Assembly (NCBI GenBank): GCA_037501455.1
Contig: CM074857.1
Coordinates: forward strand, 127,769,501-127,833,500
Reading direction: 5' to 3'
DNA: 64,000 bases
Origin: Lantana camara
Taxonomy: Eukaryota; Streptophyta; Magnoliopsida; Lamiales; Verbenaceae
In this document: positions 32,335 to 46,617 of the stretch, piece by piece
How positions within the stretch are numbered: position 1 is the first letter of the stretch
Layout of the letters: each line of letters starts with the position of its first letter
The notes under the pieces: generated by a model
What the model saw: only the letters and a program-made list of their open reading frames with translations
Told to the model about the DNA's origin: nothing
The model's database searches: none
Translations under genes and position numbers: made by a program

Positions 32335-35284
32335 GGTTGCAAAACCGGTGTTCTAGTGTCGTGATTGAGTCAGTTAGGTCGCACGGCATAGGAACAACTT
32401 GTTAATGTGTGCATTGCATCGTTTTGGCATGAATATTTGACACTAATTGTTGGAAATTGCTTAATATATGTATACCATCTACGCTTTCATTTAGTTGCTT
32501 TAAGTGTTGCAATTTGCATTCTATGTGCCTTGATTCATTTAACTACGTGTCATAAGCATACGCTAATCTTCATGCATCCATATTTGAGTTGATCTTTCTT
32601 ATATAGGTTACTATCATGCGAACAAAGCTACCATTCACACCAACTACAATTGACAAGGTAATTTGAATGCCGAGTGTTCAAATTCCGTGGCGTGTACAAT
32701 GGAACTACCTATCATGGCTCGTATCATGGGAGGAAGCTTGGATCACGGGAAGGTTCATCAATCATGCCCTACCTACAAACCTTGAAGGTTCTCACATACA
32801 AGAATTGCAAGGACTCAAGTTCTAACTTGAGGGATGCGTGAGACAACGAGAGGGGTGGAACTCTTCACCACTCCGATTTTGAAGATATCTAATACAAGAT
32901 TAAATGCCCCAAGGTTCACCTTTGAAGCTCCGAGTTTGGAATGGTTGAGTGATTGGAAGGCCAAATTGGGAAGCTTCAAGGAGTCGGATACATGATGTGT
33001 TAAAAAGGGATTCGACTCAACTCAGATGCAAGGATTGGGAGCCGTTAATCACAAGGCTCATTATGAGGTCAAATATGGAAGCTCACTTGATGCGAATATA
33101 AGCGTGGGACAACGAATGGACGCAAGGCAAAAGGGACTTATAAGCATCGAGGAATACAAATTACGTCATCTTCTTGGAACCTTGGAACATGGAGACATCA
33201 AGAAGCAAGCAAGAATGGAAAGCGTTATTATGGGTGAATTATACGCGTAGATCGGAAACAAAGGATAGGCTAAAGGAACTTGAACCGGAGAGGATATCAA
33301 GATGAAGATTCGGACAACCTTTGGAGGTTGATGCTTGGAAGTACGTTGAGGTGTAACTCCATTGACAAAGAAGACCTTGGGTTCCAGAATAGCAAGTTCG
33401 GGCCATAGGATATACAAATGGATGCAAGAAGATTAGGGAGATTCGAAAACCATGGAAAGCTAAGGAATTATCGATGTCTTCAAAGAAAGTTACAATTATG
33501 GGAGTGAGGAACACGTCATCAAGCTAAAAGCTTACCACCTTGGTGACAGGTTCTGCATATTCATGGCATGAGCATCATGCATCGATTTAAATTAATTGCT
33601 TTCTTTATTTATATGTACGTTTATGTTTAATTAAGCCAATTGCTCCAACGTGTTGCATCTTTAACTGTTTACTATGTGCATTGGCATGTTAATCCAACAT
33701 GCATGGCTTAGTGTTTAATGGATAGGAAATGGCTCCACCTTGTTCATCATGCGATTCTTTGATCAAGGCTTACTCGAATCAAGACGAGAAGAATAGTTGG
33801 GTTATATCTTGGGAGTTCCGGGCATGTAGCTTGGCTAGCACAATCTACATCGAAGAAACTAAGTTGGAGGGTTTTGGAGGAACCTTAATCTCAGAGGCGA
33901 AGTAATGAATCCGACTAAAACTTCCAATTAAGGGAGCATTGATTAGGAAATAATGTAAATCCTTTCGATCCTTGAAGGGGTTACCTTTAGTTGAAAGAAG
34001 GGAAATGCAAGAGAGGATTAGATTGGTCTAGATTTCAAGAAGAGCAAGAAAGAGAAGACTTGGGGATTAGAAGGAAGTAATTACTGAAGGGTTTGAATTG
34101 AACCTTGGGAGTGAATTAAAGAAACAGAAGTGGCTCAGCAAAAATTTCAATGAAAGAAGGATTCATGGAGGGGGATATGTAAGAACAAAAATTTTAAGGG
34201 GGAGAGCACGACCGAGAGATGAATTGGAGGATGGGAGTGGTGTTCGAATGAATATGTTAGGAGTAATGACGGGGATGCAAACTAAGGAGAATCTGGAAGT
34301 CCTAAGGGTGGTGATTAGGAATGAATAAGACGGCGGTTATGGTTAAGATATATATTAAGAGAGAATCTACGTATGGAATTCTGATCTGGAGGTGATGGAA
34401 TCATAAGAGAGTTTCTATGGACTTCTAAGTAGAATTAACAAGGGGGAAAACCGAATTAAGCTATCATATACGGGGATGGTGTCGATCAAGATTTATTCAA
34501 TGAAGTATGAAGGGGTCCAAGATAATATCATCGAGTTATTAGTTATTAGTTATTAGTTATATCAACGGTAATCTACAAGGAAGCTTAAGTAGAGACCAAA
34601 TGGAAAAAAAAAAAAAATATGATAATTGGAGTATTGGTCTCAAATTTCAAGAATCATCAAGAACCTTCTATCTTCGGTTAAGGAAATATGGGACCAGTTA
34701 TCAAATATAACGTTGAGGGGGATCGAAAGGGAATGAACGGACAATTGGAACGGAAGGTGGAAAAAGATTTGTGTTGAGAGAGACTATAAGAATAAATCGT
34801 AAGGTTGGGATCGAATCATCAAGTTTGCTCAGAGTGGTGGTCCTCGGGGATATGTTGAGCACCGATTTGGATAAGGATAGAAGAAGTTGGGTAGCAGTAC
34901 AAGTTAGAAAGGATCTAAGGATATAATCCTTAAGGAATTCATCAATCGTTTCACCGGGGAACCCTGAAGAGGTTCAAGACAAGTTGGGCACCGAGTTACA
35001 TTCAGGACAGATCATACCTTGGACAACGACAACTCACAAATCTGAATTTTTGCAACTACGGTGAACGGTACTTATAGCATTCATGATACATGCATCCATG
35101 CAAATTTAACTTTTATAATTTTTATGTTAGGTGCTTTGATCTGTAATGTGTTAAATTACTTGGAGTAATTGAATATCAATGTGGGCGACGTTTATTACTT
35201 GCTTTGGGTGACTTCCGTGATTTTAAATTTGGTTTTGCGTGAGTTGCTTGGGAGTATTGGAGACTTCCTTGTTTTATTTTCGGT

Positions 35285-35445
35285 TGAGAGGCGGGGTGCT
35301 CTCTTTGTTTGTAAGAGACGGGGATTCTCTTATTTTTGTTTGAGAGACGGGGTACTCTCTTTACTTGCGAGAGACGGGGTTCTCTCATTGCTGCTCGAGA
35401 GACGGGGTTCTCTCCTTGTTGTTTGTGAGAGACGGGGAATCTCTC
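35285..35445 (+). repeat. Six-hairpin array, copy 2
   Basis: Same arrangement as at 28,151-28,311, with all six units kept. Confidence 0.85.
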
Positions 35446-35505
35446 ATTGTTTGTTTTCAGGCGTGTTGTGAATCCGAGGACGGATTCTTTTTAAGGGGGA
35501 GAGAT

Positions 35506-38500
35506 TGTAACGCCCCCAGTTTTTCAGTTTTAAATAATGTGGCGTATTTGTTTATAAATTGCGCGATTTAATTATTTAATTATATGATTAATTGTTTATA
35601 AATGTTTATATTTGTTTAAACTATAGACTGTTGCTATTTTAATTTAATTCATTTTATTCCAACTTGATATTTAGTGTTTAATTTCTTAAATTAAGGTTTC
35701 ATGTTACCTTAACTATTTTGGTAATTTTGATAATTAATTTGCACATGTTATAAGTTGACTTTAAAATTATTTAATATGGAATTTAAGTTTTATTAATTCA
35801 TTTATAACAATATGAATTCGTTCATGCGCATGAGTGTTCTATTTTTGCTTCGTTCATATATGTAATGATTCCGGATTGGTATGGAAATTTAGTATGTTGT
35901 ATATATGTGTGTTACGAACATGCCTATATGCTCGGTTTATGTTTTCGGATTCATTTGACGCGTTAACGAATTTAATTTTGATTGTGGAACCAAATCGGGG
36001 GCTAACGAGCAATTAGCGCACCCTTGGTTCCGTACGTGATATCTTGAGCTCGAGAATTCGGATTCGAATTCCGACACCTCCGTTGCCTTCGTATCGACGA
36101 TTCGGAGACAATAGAACAAGCCTCGTACCTTTTTGAAATCATTAAGACCTCCGAAATCCAACCGTAACGAGCAACCCGTGCAAGAAGAGCTTCTTTTGTT
36201 GACTAGTCTTCATGGTGGGACCCTATAACACCTCTAACCTAACCATACCTTAAACCATGACTTATGTACCTTGAGTTAAGCTCTTTCTTCTCTCTTTTAC
36301 CTCTGAAAACCGAGCCAAATATCTCCATTTCCAGCTGCAACTGAAACGAGAGAGAGAAGAAGAGGAGAAGAGAGAAACCCTTGGCCATTTTTGTGGTTTT
36401 GGAGCTCAAACCACCACCTTTCTTTCCCAAATCTTTAAGGTACGAATATTTATGTCTTCTCTACTCTATTATTCTTGATTTCATCTACTTAAATCATGTT
36501 TTGGATCAGATTTGATTAGGGTTTGAATGATGAGTTTGGTATGAATTTTTAGGGATTTTTGTTCTTGTGACTTATTTGCTTGTGTAGCTGATTTCCTTGC
36601 TTGTAAATGATTATATGAACTTGTTTCTTGACCCATTTCTTTCCTAAATGATAGTATATGATATTAGGAGGATTTTATCTATTGACCCTTTTGTGAAATT
36701 ATGAGATATGGAGCTCCAAACTTGATGATCAAACTGATTCCCCTGTTTTTCGAACTGCTGTGTGAAATTTTGTGTTGTTGCTTGATCAAATGGTCTCCAT
36801 TTCGTGTGAAATTGCATGGAGTTGATGTACACTCATTTTTCTATATTTTAGCATTCATGTTTCAAGTATTTGGATCCATTTGAAGCCTCAAAACCGAAGT
36901 ACATGGCCTGTTCTTATGCATGATCTTTGACAGAATTGTTGCTGTTGTGTTTGGTAACTTGTTGGTCATTCTAATGTGCTTTAAATTGTACCATTTTGCA
37001 TATATATGATGTATATTAGTTGTTTAGTATGTTAGCATGCATTCCCCAAAGTTTCAGATCCAAATTCAAGCCCTAAGTACTTGATCAAGGCATGATAGAA
37101 TCATTAGGGCTCATATGTGCGATTTTGGCGACCCAGTTTTGTTGCATGGATTCGATGGCCTTAATGTGTGATTTAGCCTTTTCACTCTAAATGAAATATG
37201 CTCCTAACATGCCAAATATGTTGTATATCAAGTTTCATAAGATTTGGAGTTGATTTGGTATGCTTTTGGATTGATTTTTTTCCAGTTTCTTTCCTAGCAT
37301 GAGTTGTTTCAACTTTGGACCATTAATTGGCTTGAAATGCATGAATTATTGCTACCTTAACTTACCTATATGTGTTAGTTTGATGTTTATTTGGTTTGGA
37401 ATGAGTTTTGCCCTGCTTGTTGTATGTTTTTTCGCCACTGACCTAAATCCGCGAGGGTGGATTTGAGGCAGTGGGACTGGACCAGATCCATGGGGGTGGA
37501 TTTTTCCCTTTGGAAAAATCCATGGGGGGTGGATTTTGTCCAGCCTGTTTTTTTTTTACTCCGATTCCATTTTTCTTCGTTTGTTTGATCTTCCTCCACC
37601 TCTTTTATGATTTTTTTGAGATACTAACATGTTCTATAATGTGTTATCTTATTTATTATAATTTTCATGATTTTTCGTGGAATATTTTACAAGTTATGAT
37701 TTAATACGTCATCAATGCTCCAAGAATGAATGAAATGATTGATTATGTGCCTTAATGCATCTCCATGCCACAACTTGCTCTCTTATGCATATCATAAGAC
37801 ATTCATTGCATTGCCGTTTATGTGCGTTTTGAGGCGTTTATGACTCCCGTAACCCATTTCCCTTATCATATGATTTGTTCTTGTTCTCAAACTTTGGAAA
37901 TATGTTACATTATGTGATATGATGTATGTAGTTGCGTTTTGTGAAAGATTGAATACGTTTGAATGTGTGATGAACTTAATTTACTTCAATGCTCTTATTT
38001 GCCTAAATGTTGGATCTTGTACTTTGAATTTCTTGAATTGAATTGATTGGAAAAGTGAAATGTGAAGGATATGAACTCGTTTGGATACGAATGCTTCATT
38101 GAATGAATGAAATGAATGTTTATATGTTTTTAAGACTTTAATAGTGCACATGAACGTGTTCCTTACATTATAGAATCTTCTCTTCATTCATATCATGATC
38201 ATTACATTGCCGAGCGTCCTATTTGGTCATTTTGAGTCTCACTTCACCTTTCTTGCACAGATTTTGACCCTGTTGGAGACGAGGCCGGTCAGTGAGGCTC
38301 TTGTGCTCTCTTTTGTTGGTTTAAGGTGGGTTTCTCTTCTACTTAGATAAAACGACCCGATATATCTCCTTACGTGAAAAGTTTTAAGCCAAAGTAATAT
38401 GATGTATATATTGAGTCTTTTATCGAGTAAATGATTGCAAACGTAAAGCCCTTATTTCTTGAATCCTACCTAATGTTTTGGCGAGAATGAATGAATGTTC

Positions 38501-39447
38501 ACAATGAATGGGGCCCAGGGGCTTGGTGTGAGTGGGGACCCGAGGAGGCAAGGGCTGACGGTAAACCCTCACACTAGTCCCACCAATGAACGGCGTAACC
38601 GGACCTCGTTAGGAGTTAGCGAGGAATGGACGCTGAGTGCCATCTGGGGAGTCATGTTCCCCTTTTGGTCAATGAATGGGTGGATGGGCCTTGCAAACCC
38701 GCCACCAACCCGGAGGAAGAAGGTGTAAATGTTATTGAATGGGCACGAAAGAATGTTATGCATGAAAAGAAAGAAAGAATGAAAGAATGAATGTTAATGA
38801 ATGTCAATGAATTACACGAGGTGTTGGTTGGAGATAATGCACGCCCACTCGCCGGGCCAATAATGACCAAATGTTAATGAATCGTTATAATCCCTTTTGA
38901 TGATTTCTATTTGCCCATTTGGGAAATTCTTCAAAACCTCACTTGGGATTATAACTTGCATGTGAATGTTTAATTATTGTCGTATATTATATTTATGCCC
39001 TGCTTTTATACCCACCAGTCCCTTTTGGACTGAACCCGTTTGGCTTTCAGTTGTGTTGTGCAGGTGTCGAGGGAGCTAGGCGGGATTTCGAGTCATAGGT
39101 TTTACTTTCGTCTTTTAGCCCTTGTATTTTGGTCTTACACATACATATTGCACGTTGGATCATTGTATTGTTTAATAATGGAGCGTATTGGTTATTTGAG
39201 CCTTGACGGCATTTGATAATGTATATGGACTATTTTGGAGTTTGGTTGCTCATTGTTTATATTATGGCCAGTTATTACTTCCGCATTTGTAATCACTCTG
39301 ATTTTATGGTTCAAGGGTTAGCCCGCCTAGCATAGCGTGTGTGTTTGTCCCCGTTCGTCGTGACTTAGCTCGAGTATGGATCGTCCATTTCATATTCGGG
39401 TCGGGTCTCGGTGCGGGGGATGTGGTACCTTGCGCTCGGGTGCTACA
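35506..39447 (+). repeat. LARD LTR 2 (3,942 bp)
   Basis: Same ends as LTR 1. Differs by scattered substitutions and by which hairpin unit is present near 37,445-37,545. Confidence 0.88.
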
Positions 39448-42400
39448 TCCTTAAGTGGTATCAGAGCCCGGTTGCAAAACCGGTGTTCTAGTGTCGTGAT
39501 TGAGTCAGTTAGGTCGCACGGCATAGGAACAACTTGTTAATGTGTGCATTGCATTGTTTTGGCATGAATATTTGACACTAATTGTTGGAAATTGCTTAAT
39601 ATATGTATACCATCTACGCTTTCATTTAGTTGCTTTAAGTGTTGCAATTTGCATTCTATGTGCCTTGATTCATTTAACTACGTGTCATAAGCATACGCTA
39701 ATCTTCATGCATCCATATTTGAGTTGATCTTTCTTATATAGGTTACTATCATGCGAACAAAGCTACCATTCACACCAACTACAATTGACAAGGTAATTTG
39801 AATGCCGAGTGTTCAAATTCCGTGGCGTGTACAATGGAACTACCTATCATGGCTCGTATCATGGGAGGAAGCTTGGATCACGGGAAGGTTCATCAATCAT
39901 GCCCTACCTACAAACCTTGAAGGTTCTCACATACAAGAATTGCAAGGACTCAAGTTCTAACTTGAGGGATGCGTGAGACAACGAGAGGGGTGGAACTCTT
40001 TACCACTCCGATTTTGAAGATATCTAATACAAGATTAAATGCCCCAAGGTTCACCTTTGAAGCTCCGAGTTTGGAATGGTTGAGTGATTGGAAGGCCAAA
40101 TTGGGAAGCTTCAAGGAGTCGGATACATGATGTGTTAAAAAGGGATTCGACTCAACTCAGATGCAAGGATTGGGAGCCGTTAATCACAAGGCTCATTATG
40201 AGGTCAAATATGGAAGCTCACTTGATGCGAATATAAGCGTGGGACAACAAATGGACGCAAGGCAAAAGGGACTTATAAGCATCGAGGAATACAAATTACG
40301 TCATCTTCTTGGAACCTTGGAACATGGAGACATCAAGAAGCAAACAAGAATGGAAAGCGTTATTATGGGTGAATTATACGCGTAGATCGGAAACAAAGGA
40401 TAGGCTAAAGGAACTTGAACCGGAGAGGATATCAAGATGAAGATTCGGACAACCTTTGGAGGTTGATGCTTGGAAGTACGTTGAGGTGTAACTCCATTGA
40501 CAAAGAAGACCTTGGGTTCCAGAATAGCAAGTTCGGGCCATAGGATATACAAATGGATGCAAGAAGATTAGGGAGATTCGAAAACCATGGAAAGCTAAGG
40601 AATTATCGATGTCTTCAAAGAAAGTTACAATTATGGGAGTGAGGAACACGTCATCAAGCTAAAAGCTTACCACCTTGGTGACAGGTTCTGCATATTCATG
40701 GCATGAGCATCATGCATCGATTTAAATTAATTGCTTTCTTTATTTATATGTACGTTTATGTTTAATTAAGCCAATTGCTCCAACGTGTTGCATCTTTAAC
40801 TGTTTACTATGTGCATTGGCATGTTAATCCAACATGCATGGCTTAGTGTTTAATGGATAGGAAATGGCTCCACCTTGTTCATCATGCGATTCTTTGATCA
40901 AGGCTTACTCGAATCAAGACGAGAAGAATAGTTGGGTTATATCTTGGGAGTTCCGGGCATGTAGCTTGGCTAGCACAATCTACATCGAAGAAACTAAGTT
41001 GGAGGGTTTTGGAGGAACCTTAATCTCAGAGGCGAAGTAATGAATCCGACTAAAACTTCCAATTAAGGGAGCATTGATTAGGAAATAATGTAAATCCTTT
41101 CGATCCTTGAAGGGGTTACCTTTAGTTGAAAGAAGGGAAATGCAAGAGAGGATTAGATTGGTCTAGATTTCAAGAAGAGCAAGAAAGAGAAGACTTGGGG
41201 ATTAGAAGGAAGTAATTACTGAAGGGTTTGAATTGAACCTTGGGAGTGAATTAAAGAAACAGAAGTGGCTCAGCAAAAATTTCAATGAAAGAAGGATTCA
41301 TGGAGGGGGATATGTAAGAACAAAAATTTTAAGGGGGAGAGCACGACCGAGAGATGAATTGGAGGATGGGAGTGGTGTTCGAATGAATATGTTAGGAGTA
41401 ATGACGGGGATGCAAACTAAGGAGAATCTGGAAGTCCTAAGGGTGGTGATTAGGAATGAATAAGACGGCGGTTATGGTTAAGATATATATTAAGAGAGAA
41501 TCTACGTATGGAATTCTGATCTGGAGGTGATGGAATCATAAGAGAGTTTCTATGGACTTCTAAGTAGAATTAACAAGGGGGAAAACCGAATTAAGCTATC
41601 ATATACGGGGATGGTGTCGATCAAGATTTATTCAATGAAGTATGAAGGGGTCCAAGATAATATCATCGAGTTATTAGTTATTAGTTATTAGTTATATCAA
41701 CGGTAATCTACAAGGAAGCTTAAGTAGAGACCAAATGGAAAAAAAAAAAAAATATGATAATTGGAGTATTGGTCTCAAATTTCAAGAATCATCAAGAACC
41801 TTCTATCTTCGGTTAAGGAAATATGGGACCAGTTATCAAATATAACGTTGAGGGGGATCGAAAGGGAATGAACGGACAATTGGAACGGAAGGTGGAAAAA
41901 GATTTGTGTTGAGAGAGACTATAAGAATAAATCGTAAGGTTGGGATCGAATCATCAAGTTTGCTCAGAGTGGTGGTCCTCGGGGATATGTTGAGCACCGA
42001 TTTGGATAAGGATTGAAGAAGTTAGGTAGCAGTACAAGTTAGAAAGGATCTAAGGATATAATCCTTAAGGAATTCATCAATCGTTTCACCGGGGAACCCT
42101 AAAGAGGTTCAAGACAAGTTGGGCACCGAGTTACATTCAGGACAGATCATACCTTGGACAACGACAACTCACAAATCTGAATTTTTGCAACTACGGTGAA
42201 CGGTACTTATAGCATTCATGATACATGCATCCATGCAAATTTAACTTTTATAATTTTTATGTTAGGTGCTTTGATCTGTAATGTGTTAAATTACTTGGAG
42301 TAATTGAATATCAATGTGGGCGACGTTTATTACTTGCTTTGGGTGACTTCCGTGATTTTAAATTTGGTTTTGTGTGAGTTGCTTGGGAGTATTGGAGACT

Positions 42401-42640
42401 TCCTTGTTTTATTTTCGGTTGAGAGACGGGGTGCTCTCTTTGTTTGTAAGAGACGGGGATTCTTTTATTTTTGTTTGAGAGACGGGGTACTCTCTTTACT
42501 TGCGAGAGACGGGGTTCTCTCATTGCTGCTCGAGAGACGGGGTTCTCTCCTTGTTGTTTGTGAGAGACGGGGAATCTCTCATTGTTTGTTTTCAGGCGTG
42601 TTGTGAATCCGAGGACGGATTCTTTTTAAGGGGGAGAGAT
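39448..42640 (+). repeat. LARD internal region 3 (3,193 bp, complete)
   Basis: Same length as internal region 2 with few substitutions; primer site at 39,456, hairpin array near 42,420-42,580 (second unit weakened by a C-to-T change in its 3' arm), purine tract at 42,628. Confidence 0.85.
42420..42580 (+). repeat. Six-hairpin array, copy 3
   Basis: Same six units; the second reads ...GGGGATTCTTTT, so its stem is shorter here. Confidence 0.8.
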
Positions 42641-45600
42641 TGTAACGCCCCCAGTTTTTCAGTTTTAAATAATGTGGCGTATTTGTTTATAAATTGCGTG
42701 ATTTAATTATTTAATTATATGATTAATTGTTTATAAATGTTTATATTTGTTTAAACTATAGATTGTTGCTATTTTAATTTAATTCATTTTATTCCAACTT
42801 GATATTTAGTGTTTAATTTCTTAAATTAAGGTTTCATGTTACCTTAACTATTTTGGTAATTTTGATAATTAATTTGCACATGTTATAAGTTGGCTTTAAA
42901 ATTATTTAATATGGAATTTAAGTTTTAGTAATTCATTTATAACAATATGAATTCGTTCATGCGCATGAGTGTTCTATTTGTGCTTCGTTCATATATGTAA
43001 TGATTCCGGATTGGTATGGAAATTTAGTATGTTGTATATATGTGTGTTACGAACATGCCTATATGCTCGGTTTATGTTTTCGGATTCATTTGACGCGTTA
43101 ACGAATTTAATTTTGATTGTGGAACCAAATCGGGGGCTAACGAGCAATTAGCGCACCCTTGGTTCCGTACGTGATATCTTGAGCTCGGGAATTCGGATTC
43201 GAATTCCGACACCTCCGTTGCCTTCGTATCGACGATTCGGAGACAATAGAACAAGCCTCGTACCTTTTTGAAATCATTAAGACCTCCGAAATCCAACCGT
43301 AACGAGCAACCCGTGCAAGAAGAGCTTCTTTTGTTGACTAGTCTTCATGGTGGGACCCTATAACACCTCTAACCTAACCATACCTTAAACCATGACTTAT
43401 GTACCTTGAGTTAAGCTCTTTCTTCTCTCTTTTACCTCTGAAAACCGAGCCAAATATCTCCATTTCCAGCTGCAACTAAAACGAGAGAGAGAAGAAGAGG
43501 AGAAGAGAGAAACCCTTGGCCATTTTTGTGGTTTTGGAGCTCAAACCACCACCTTTCTTTCCCAAATCTTTAAGGTATGAATATTTATGTCTTCTCTACT
43601 CTATTATGCTTGATTTCATCTACTTAAATCATGTTTTGGATCAGATTTGATTAGGGTTTGAATGATGAGTTTGGTATGAATTTTTAGGGATTTTTGTTCT
43701 TGTGACTTATTTGCTTGTGTAGCTGATTTCCTTGCTTGTAAATGATTATATGAACTTGTTTCTTGACCCATTTCTTTCCTAAATGATAGTATATGATATT
43801 AGGAGGATTTTATCTATTGACCCTTTTGTGAAATTATGAGATATGGAGCTCCAAACTTGATGATCAAACTGATTCCCCTGTTTTTCGAACTGCTGTGTGA
43901 AATTTTGTGTTGTTGCTTGATCAAATGGTCTCCATTTCGTGTGAAATTGCATGGAGTTGATTTACACTCATTTTTCTATATTTTAGCATTCATGTTTCAA
44001 GTATTTGGATCCATTTGAAGCCTCAAAACCGAAGTACATGGCCTGTTCTTATGCATGATCTTTGACAGAATTGTTGCTGTTGTGTTTGGTAACTTGTTGG
44101 TCATTCTAATGTGCTTTAAATTGTACCATTTTGCATATATATGATGTATATTAGTTGTTTAGTATGTTAGCATGCATTCCCCAAAGTTTCAGATCCAAAT
44201 TCAAGCCCTAAGTACTTGATCAAGGCATGATAGAATCATTAGGGCTCATATGTGCGATTTTGGCGACCCAGTTTTGTTGCATGGATTCGATGGCCTTAAT
44301 GTGTGATTTAGCCTTTTCACTCTAAATGAAATATGCTCCTAACATGCCAAATATGTTTTATATCAAGTTTCATAAGATTTGGAGTTGATTTGGTATGCTT
44401 TTGGATTGATTTTTTTCCAGTTTCTTTCCTAGCATGAGTTGTTGCAACTTTGGACCATTAATTGGCTTGAAATGCATGAATTATTGCTACCTTAACTTAC
44501 CTATATGTGTTAGTTTGATGTTTATTTGGTTTGGAATGAGTTTTGCCCTGCTTGTTGTATGTTTTTTCGCCACTGACCTAAATCCGCGAGGGTGGATTTT
44601 TCCTTTTGGAAAAATCCGCGGGGGTGGATTTGAGGCAGTGGGACTGGACCAGATCCATGGGGGTGGATTTTTCCCTTTGGAAAAATCCATGGGGGTGGAT
44701 TTTGTCCAGCCTGTTTTTTTTTTACTCCGATTCCATTTTTCTTCGTTTGTTTGATCTTCCTCCACCTCTTTTATGATTTTTTTGAGATACTAACATGTTC
44801 TATAATGTGTTATCTTATTTATTATAATTTTCATGATTTTTCGTGGAATATTTTACAAGTTATGATTTAATACGTCATCAATGCTCCAAGAATGAATGAA
44901 ATGATTGATTATGTGCCTTAATGCATCTCCATGCCACGACTTGCTCTCTTATGCATATCATAAGACATTCATTGCATTGCCGTTTATGTGCATTTTGAGG
45001 CGTTTATGATTCCCGTAACCCATTTCCCTTATCATATGATTTGTTCTTGTTCTCAAACTTTGGAAATATGTTACATTATGTGATATGATGTATGTAGTAG
45101 CGTTTTGTGAAAGATTGAATACGTTTGAATGTGTGATGAACTTAATTTACTTCAATGCTCTTATTTGCCTAAATGTTGGATCTTGTACTTTGAATTTCTT
45201 GAATTGAATTGATTGGAAAAGTGAAATGTGAAGGATATGAACTCGTTTGGATACGAATGCTTCATTGAATGAATGAAATGAATGTTTATATGTTTTTAAG
45301 ACTTTAATAGTGCACATGAACGTGTTCCTTACATTATAGAATCTTCTCTTCATTCATATCATGATCATTATATTGCCGAGCGTCCTATTTGGTCATTTTG
45401 AGTCTCACTTCACCTTTCTTGCACAGATTTTGACCCTGTTGGAGACGAGGCCGGTCAGTGAGGCTCTTGTGCTCTCTTTTGTTGGTTTAAGGTGGGTTTC
45501 TCTTCTACTTAGATAAAACGACCCGATATATCTCCTTACGTGAAAAGTTTTAAGCCAAAGTAATATGATGTATATATTGAGTCTTTTATCGAGTAAATGA

Positions 45601-46613
45601 TTGCAAACGTAAAGCCCTTATTTCTTGAATCCTACCTAATGTTTTGGCGAGAATGAATGAATGTTCACAATGAATGGGGCCCAGGGGCTTGGTGTGAGTG
45701 GGGACCCGAGGAGGCAAGGGCTGACGGTAAACCCTCACACTAGTCCCACCAATGAACGGCGTAACCGGACCTCGTTAGGAGTTAGCGAGGAATGGACGCT
45801 GAGTGCCATCTGGGGAGTCATGTTCCCCTTTTGGTCAATGAATGGGTGGATGGGCCTTGCAAACCCGCCACCAACCCGGAGGAAGAAGGTGTAAATGTTA
45901 TTGAATGCGCACGAAAGAACGTTATGCATGAAAAGAAAGAAAGAATGAAAGAATGAATGTTAATGAATGTCAATGAATTACACGAGGTGTTGGTTGGAGA
46001 TAATGCACGCCCACTCGCCGGGCCAATAATGACCAAATGTTAATGAATCGTTATAATCCCTTTTGATGATTTCTATTTGCCCATTTGGGAAATTCTTCAA
46101 AACCTCACTTGGGATTATAACTTGCATGTGAATGTTTAATTATTGTCGTATATTATATTTATGCCCTGCTTTTATACCCACCAGTCCCTTTTGGACTGAA
46201 CCCGTTTGGCTTTCAGTTGTGTTGTGCAGGTGTGGAGGGAGCTAGGCGGGATTTCGAGTCATAGGTTTTACTTTCGTCTTTTAGCCCTTGTATTTTGGTC
46301 TTACACATACATATTGCACGTTGGATCACTGTATTGTTTAATAATGGAGCGTATTGGTTATTTGAGCCTTGACGGCATTTGATAATGTATATGGACTATT
46401 TTGGAGTTTGGTTGCTCATTGTTTATATTATGGCCAGTTATTACTTCCGCATTTGTAATCACTCTGATTTTATGGTTCAAGGGTTAGCCCGCCTAGCATA
46501 GCGTGTGTGTTTGTCCCCGTTCGCCGTGACTTAGCTCGAGTATGGATCGTCCATTTCATAGTCGGGTCGGGTCTCGGTGCGGGGGATGTGGTACCTTGCG
46601 CTCGGGTGCTACA
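42641..46613 (+). repeat. LARD LTR 3 (3,973 bp), right end of the array
   Basis: Ends GGGTGCTACA at 46,613 followed by AGAC and a MITE. It is 31-32 bp longer than LTRs 1 and 2 because it keeps both variable hairpin units (44,580-44,710). Confidence 0.88.
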
Positions 46614-46617
46614 AGAC

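Larger units (their letters stand above)
32313..35505 (+). repeat. LARD internal region 2 (3,193 bp, complete)
   Basis: Runs from the end of LTR 1 to the start of LTR 2. Begins with an 8-base spacer and the primer site; ends with the hairpin array and the purine tract. The frame at 33,026-33,250 (74 codons, MQGLGAVNHKAHYEVKYG...) recurs in the next unit but matches nothing I know. Confidence 0.85.
26216..46613 (+). mobile_element. Tandem array of a LARD-like LTR retrotransposon (three LTRs)
   Basis: Structure: partial internal region (26,216-28,371), LTR, internal, LTR, internal, LTR (ending 46,613). The period is 7,134-7,135 bp and the copies are nearly identical. The LTRs start TGTAACGCCCCC and end GGGTGCTACA; a purine tract precedes each and TGGTATCAGAGCCC follows the first two after 8 bases. 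The 3.19-kb internal region shows no gag, protease, reverse transcriptase or integrase. Long LTRs with a non-coding interior fit the LARD class; LTR ends and primer site resemble Tekay-type gypsy elements (inference). Arrays sharing LTRs are explained by unequal recombination between LTRs. The left end is truncated, with the first LTR and about 1.03 kb of interior missing. Confidence 0.88.

Noticed and set aside
33239..33514. Frames conserved among LARD units (for example 33,239-33,514 and 40,374-40,649)
   Set aside because: The units are nearly identical at the DNA level, so conserved frames carry no evidence for coding; no start context or family match.
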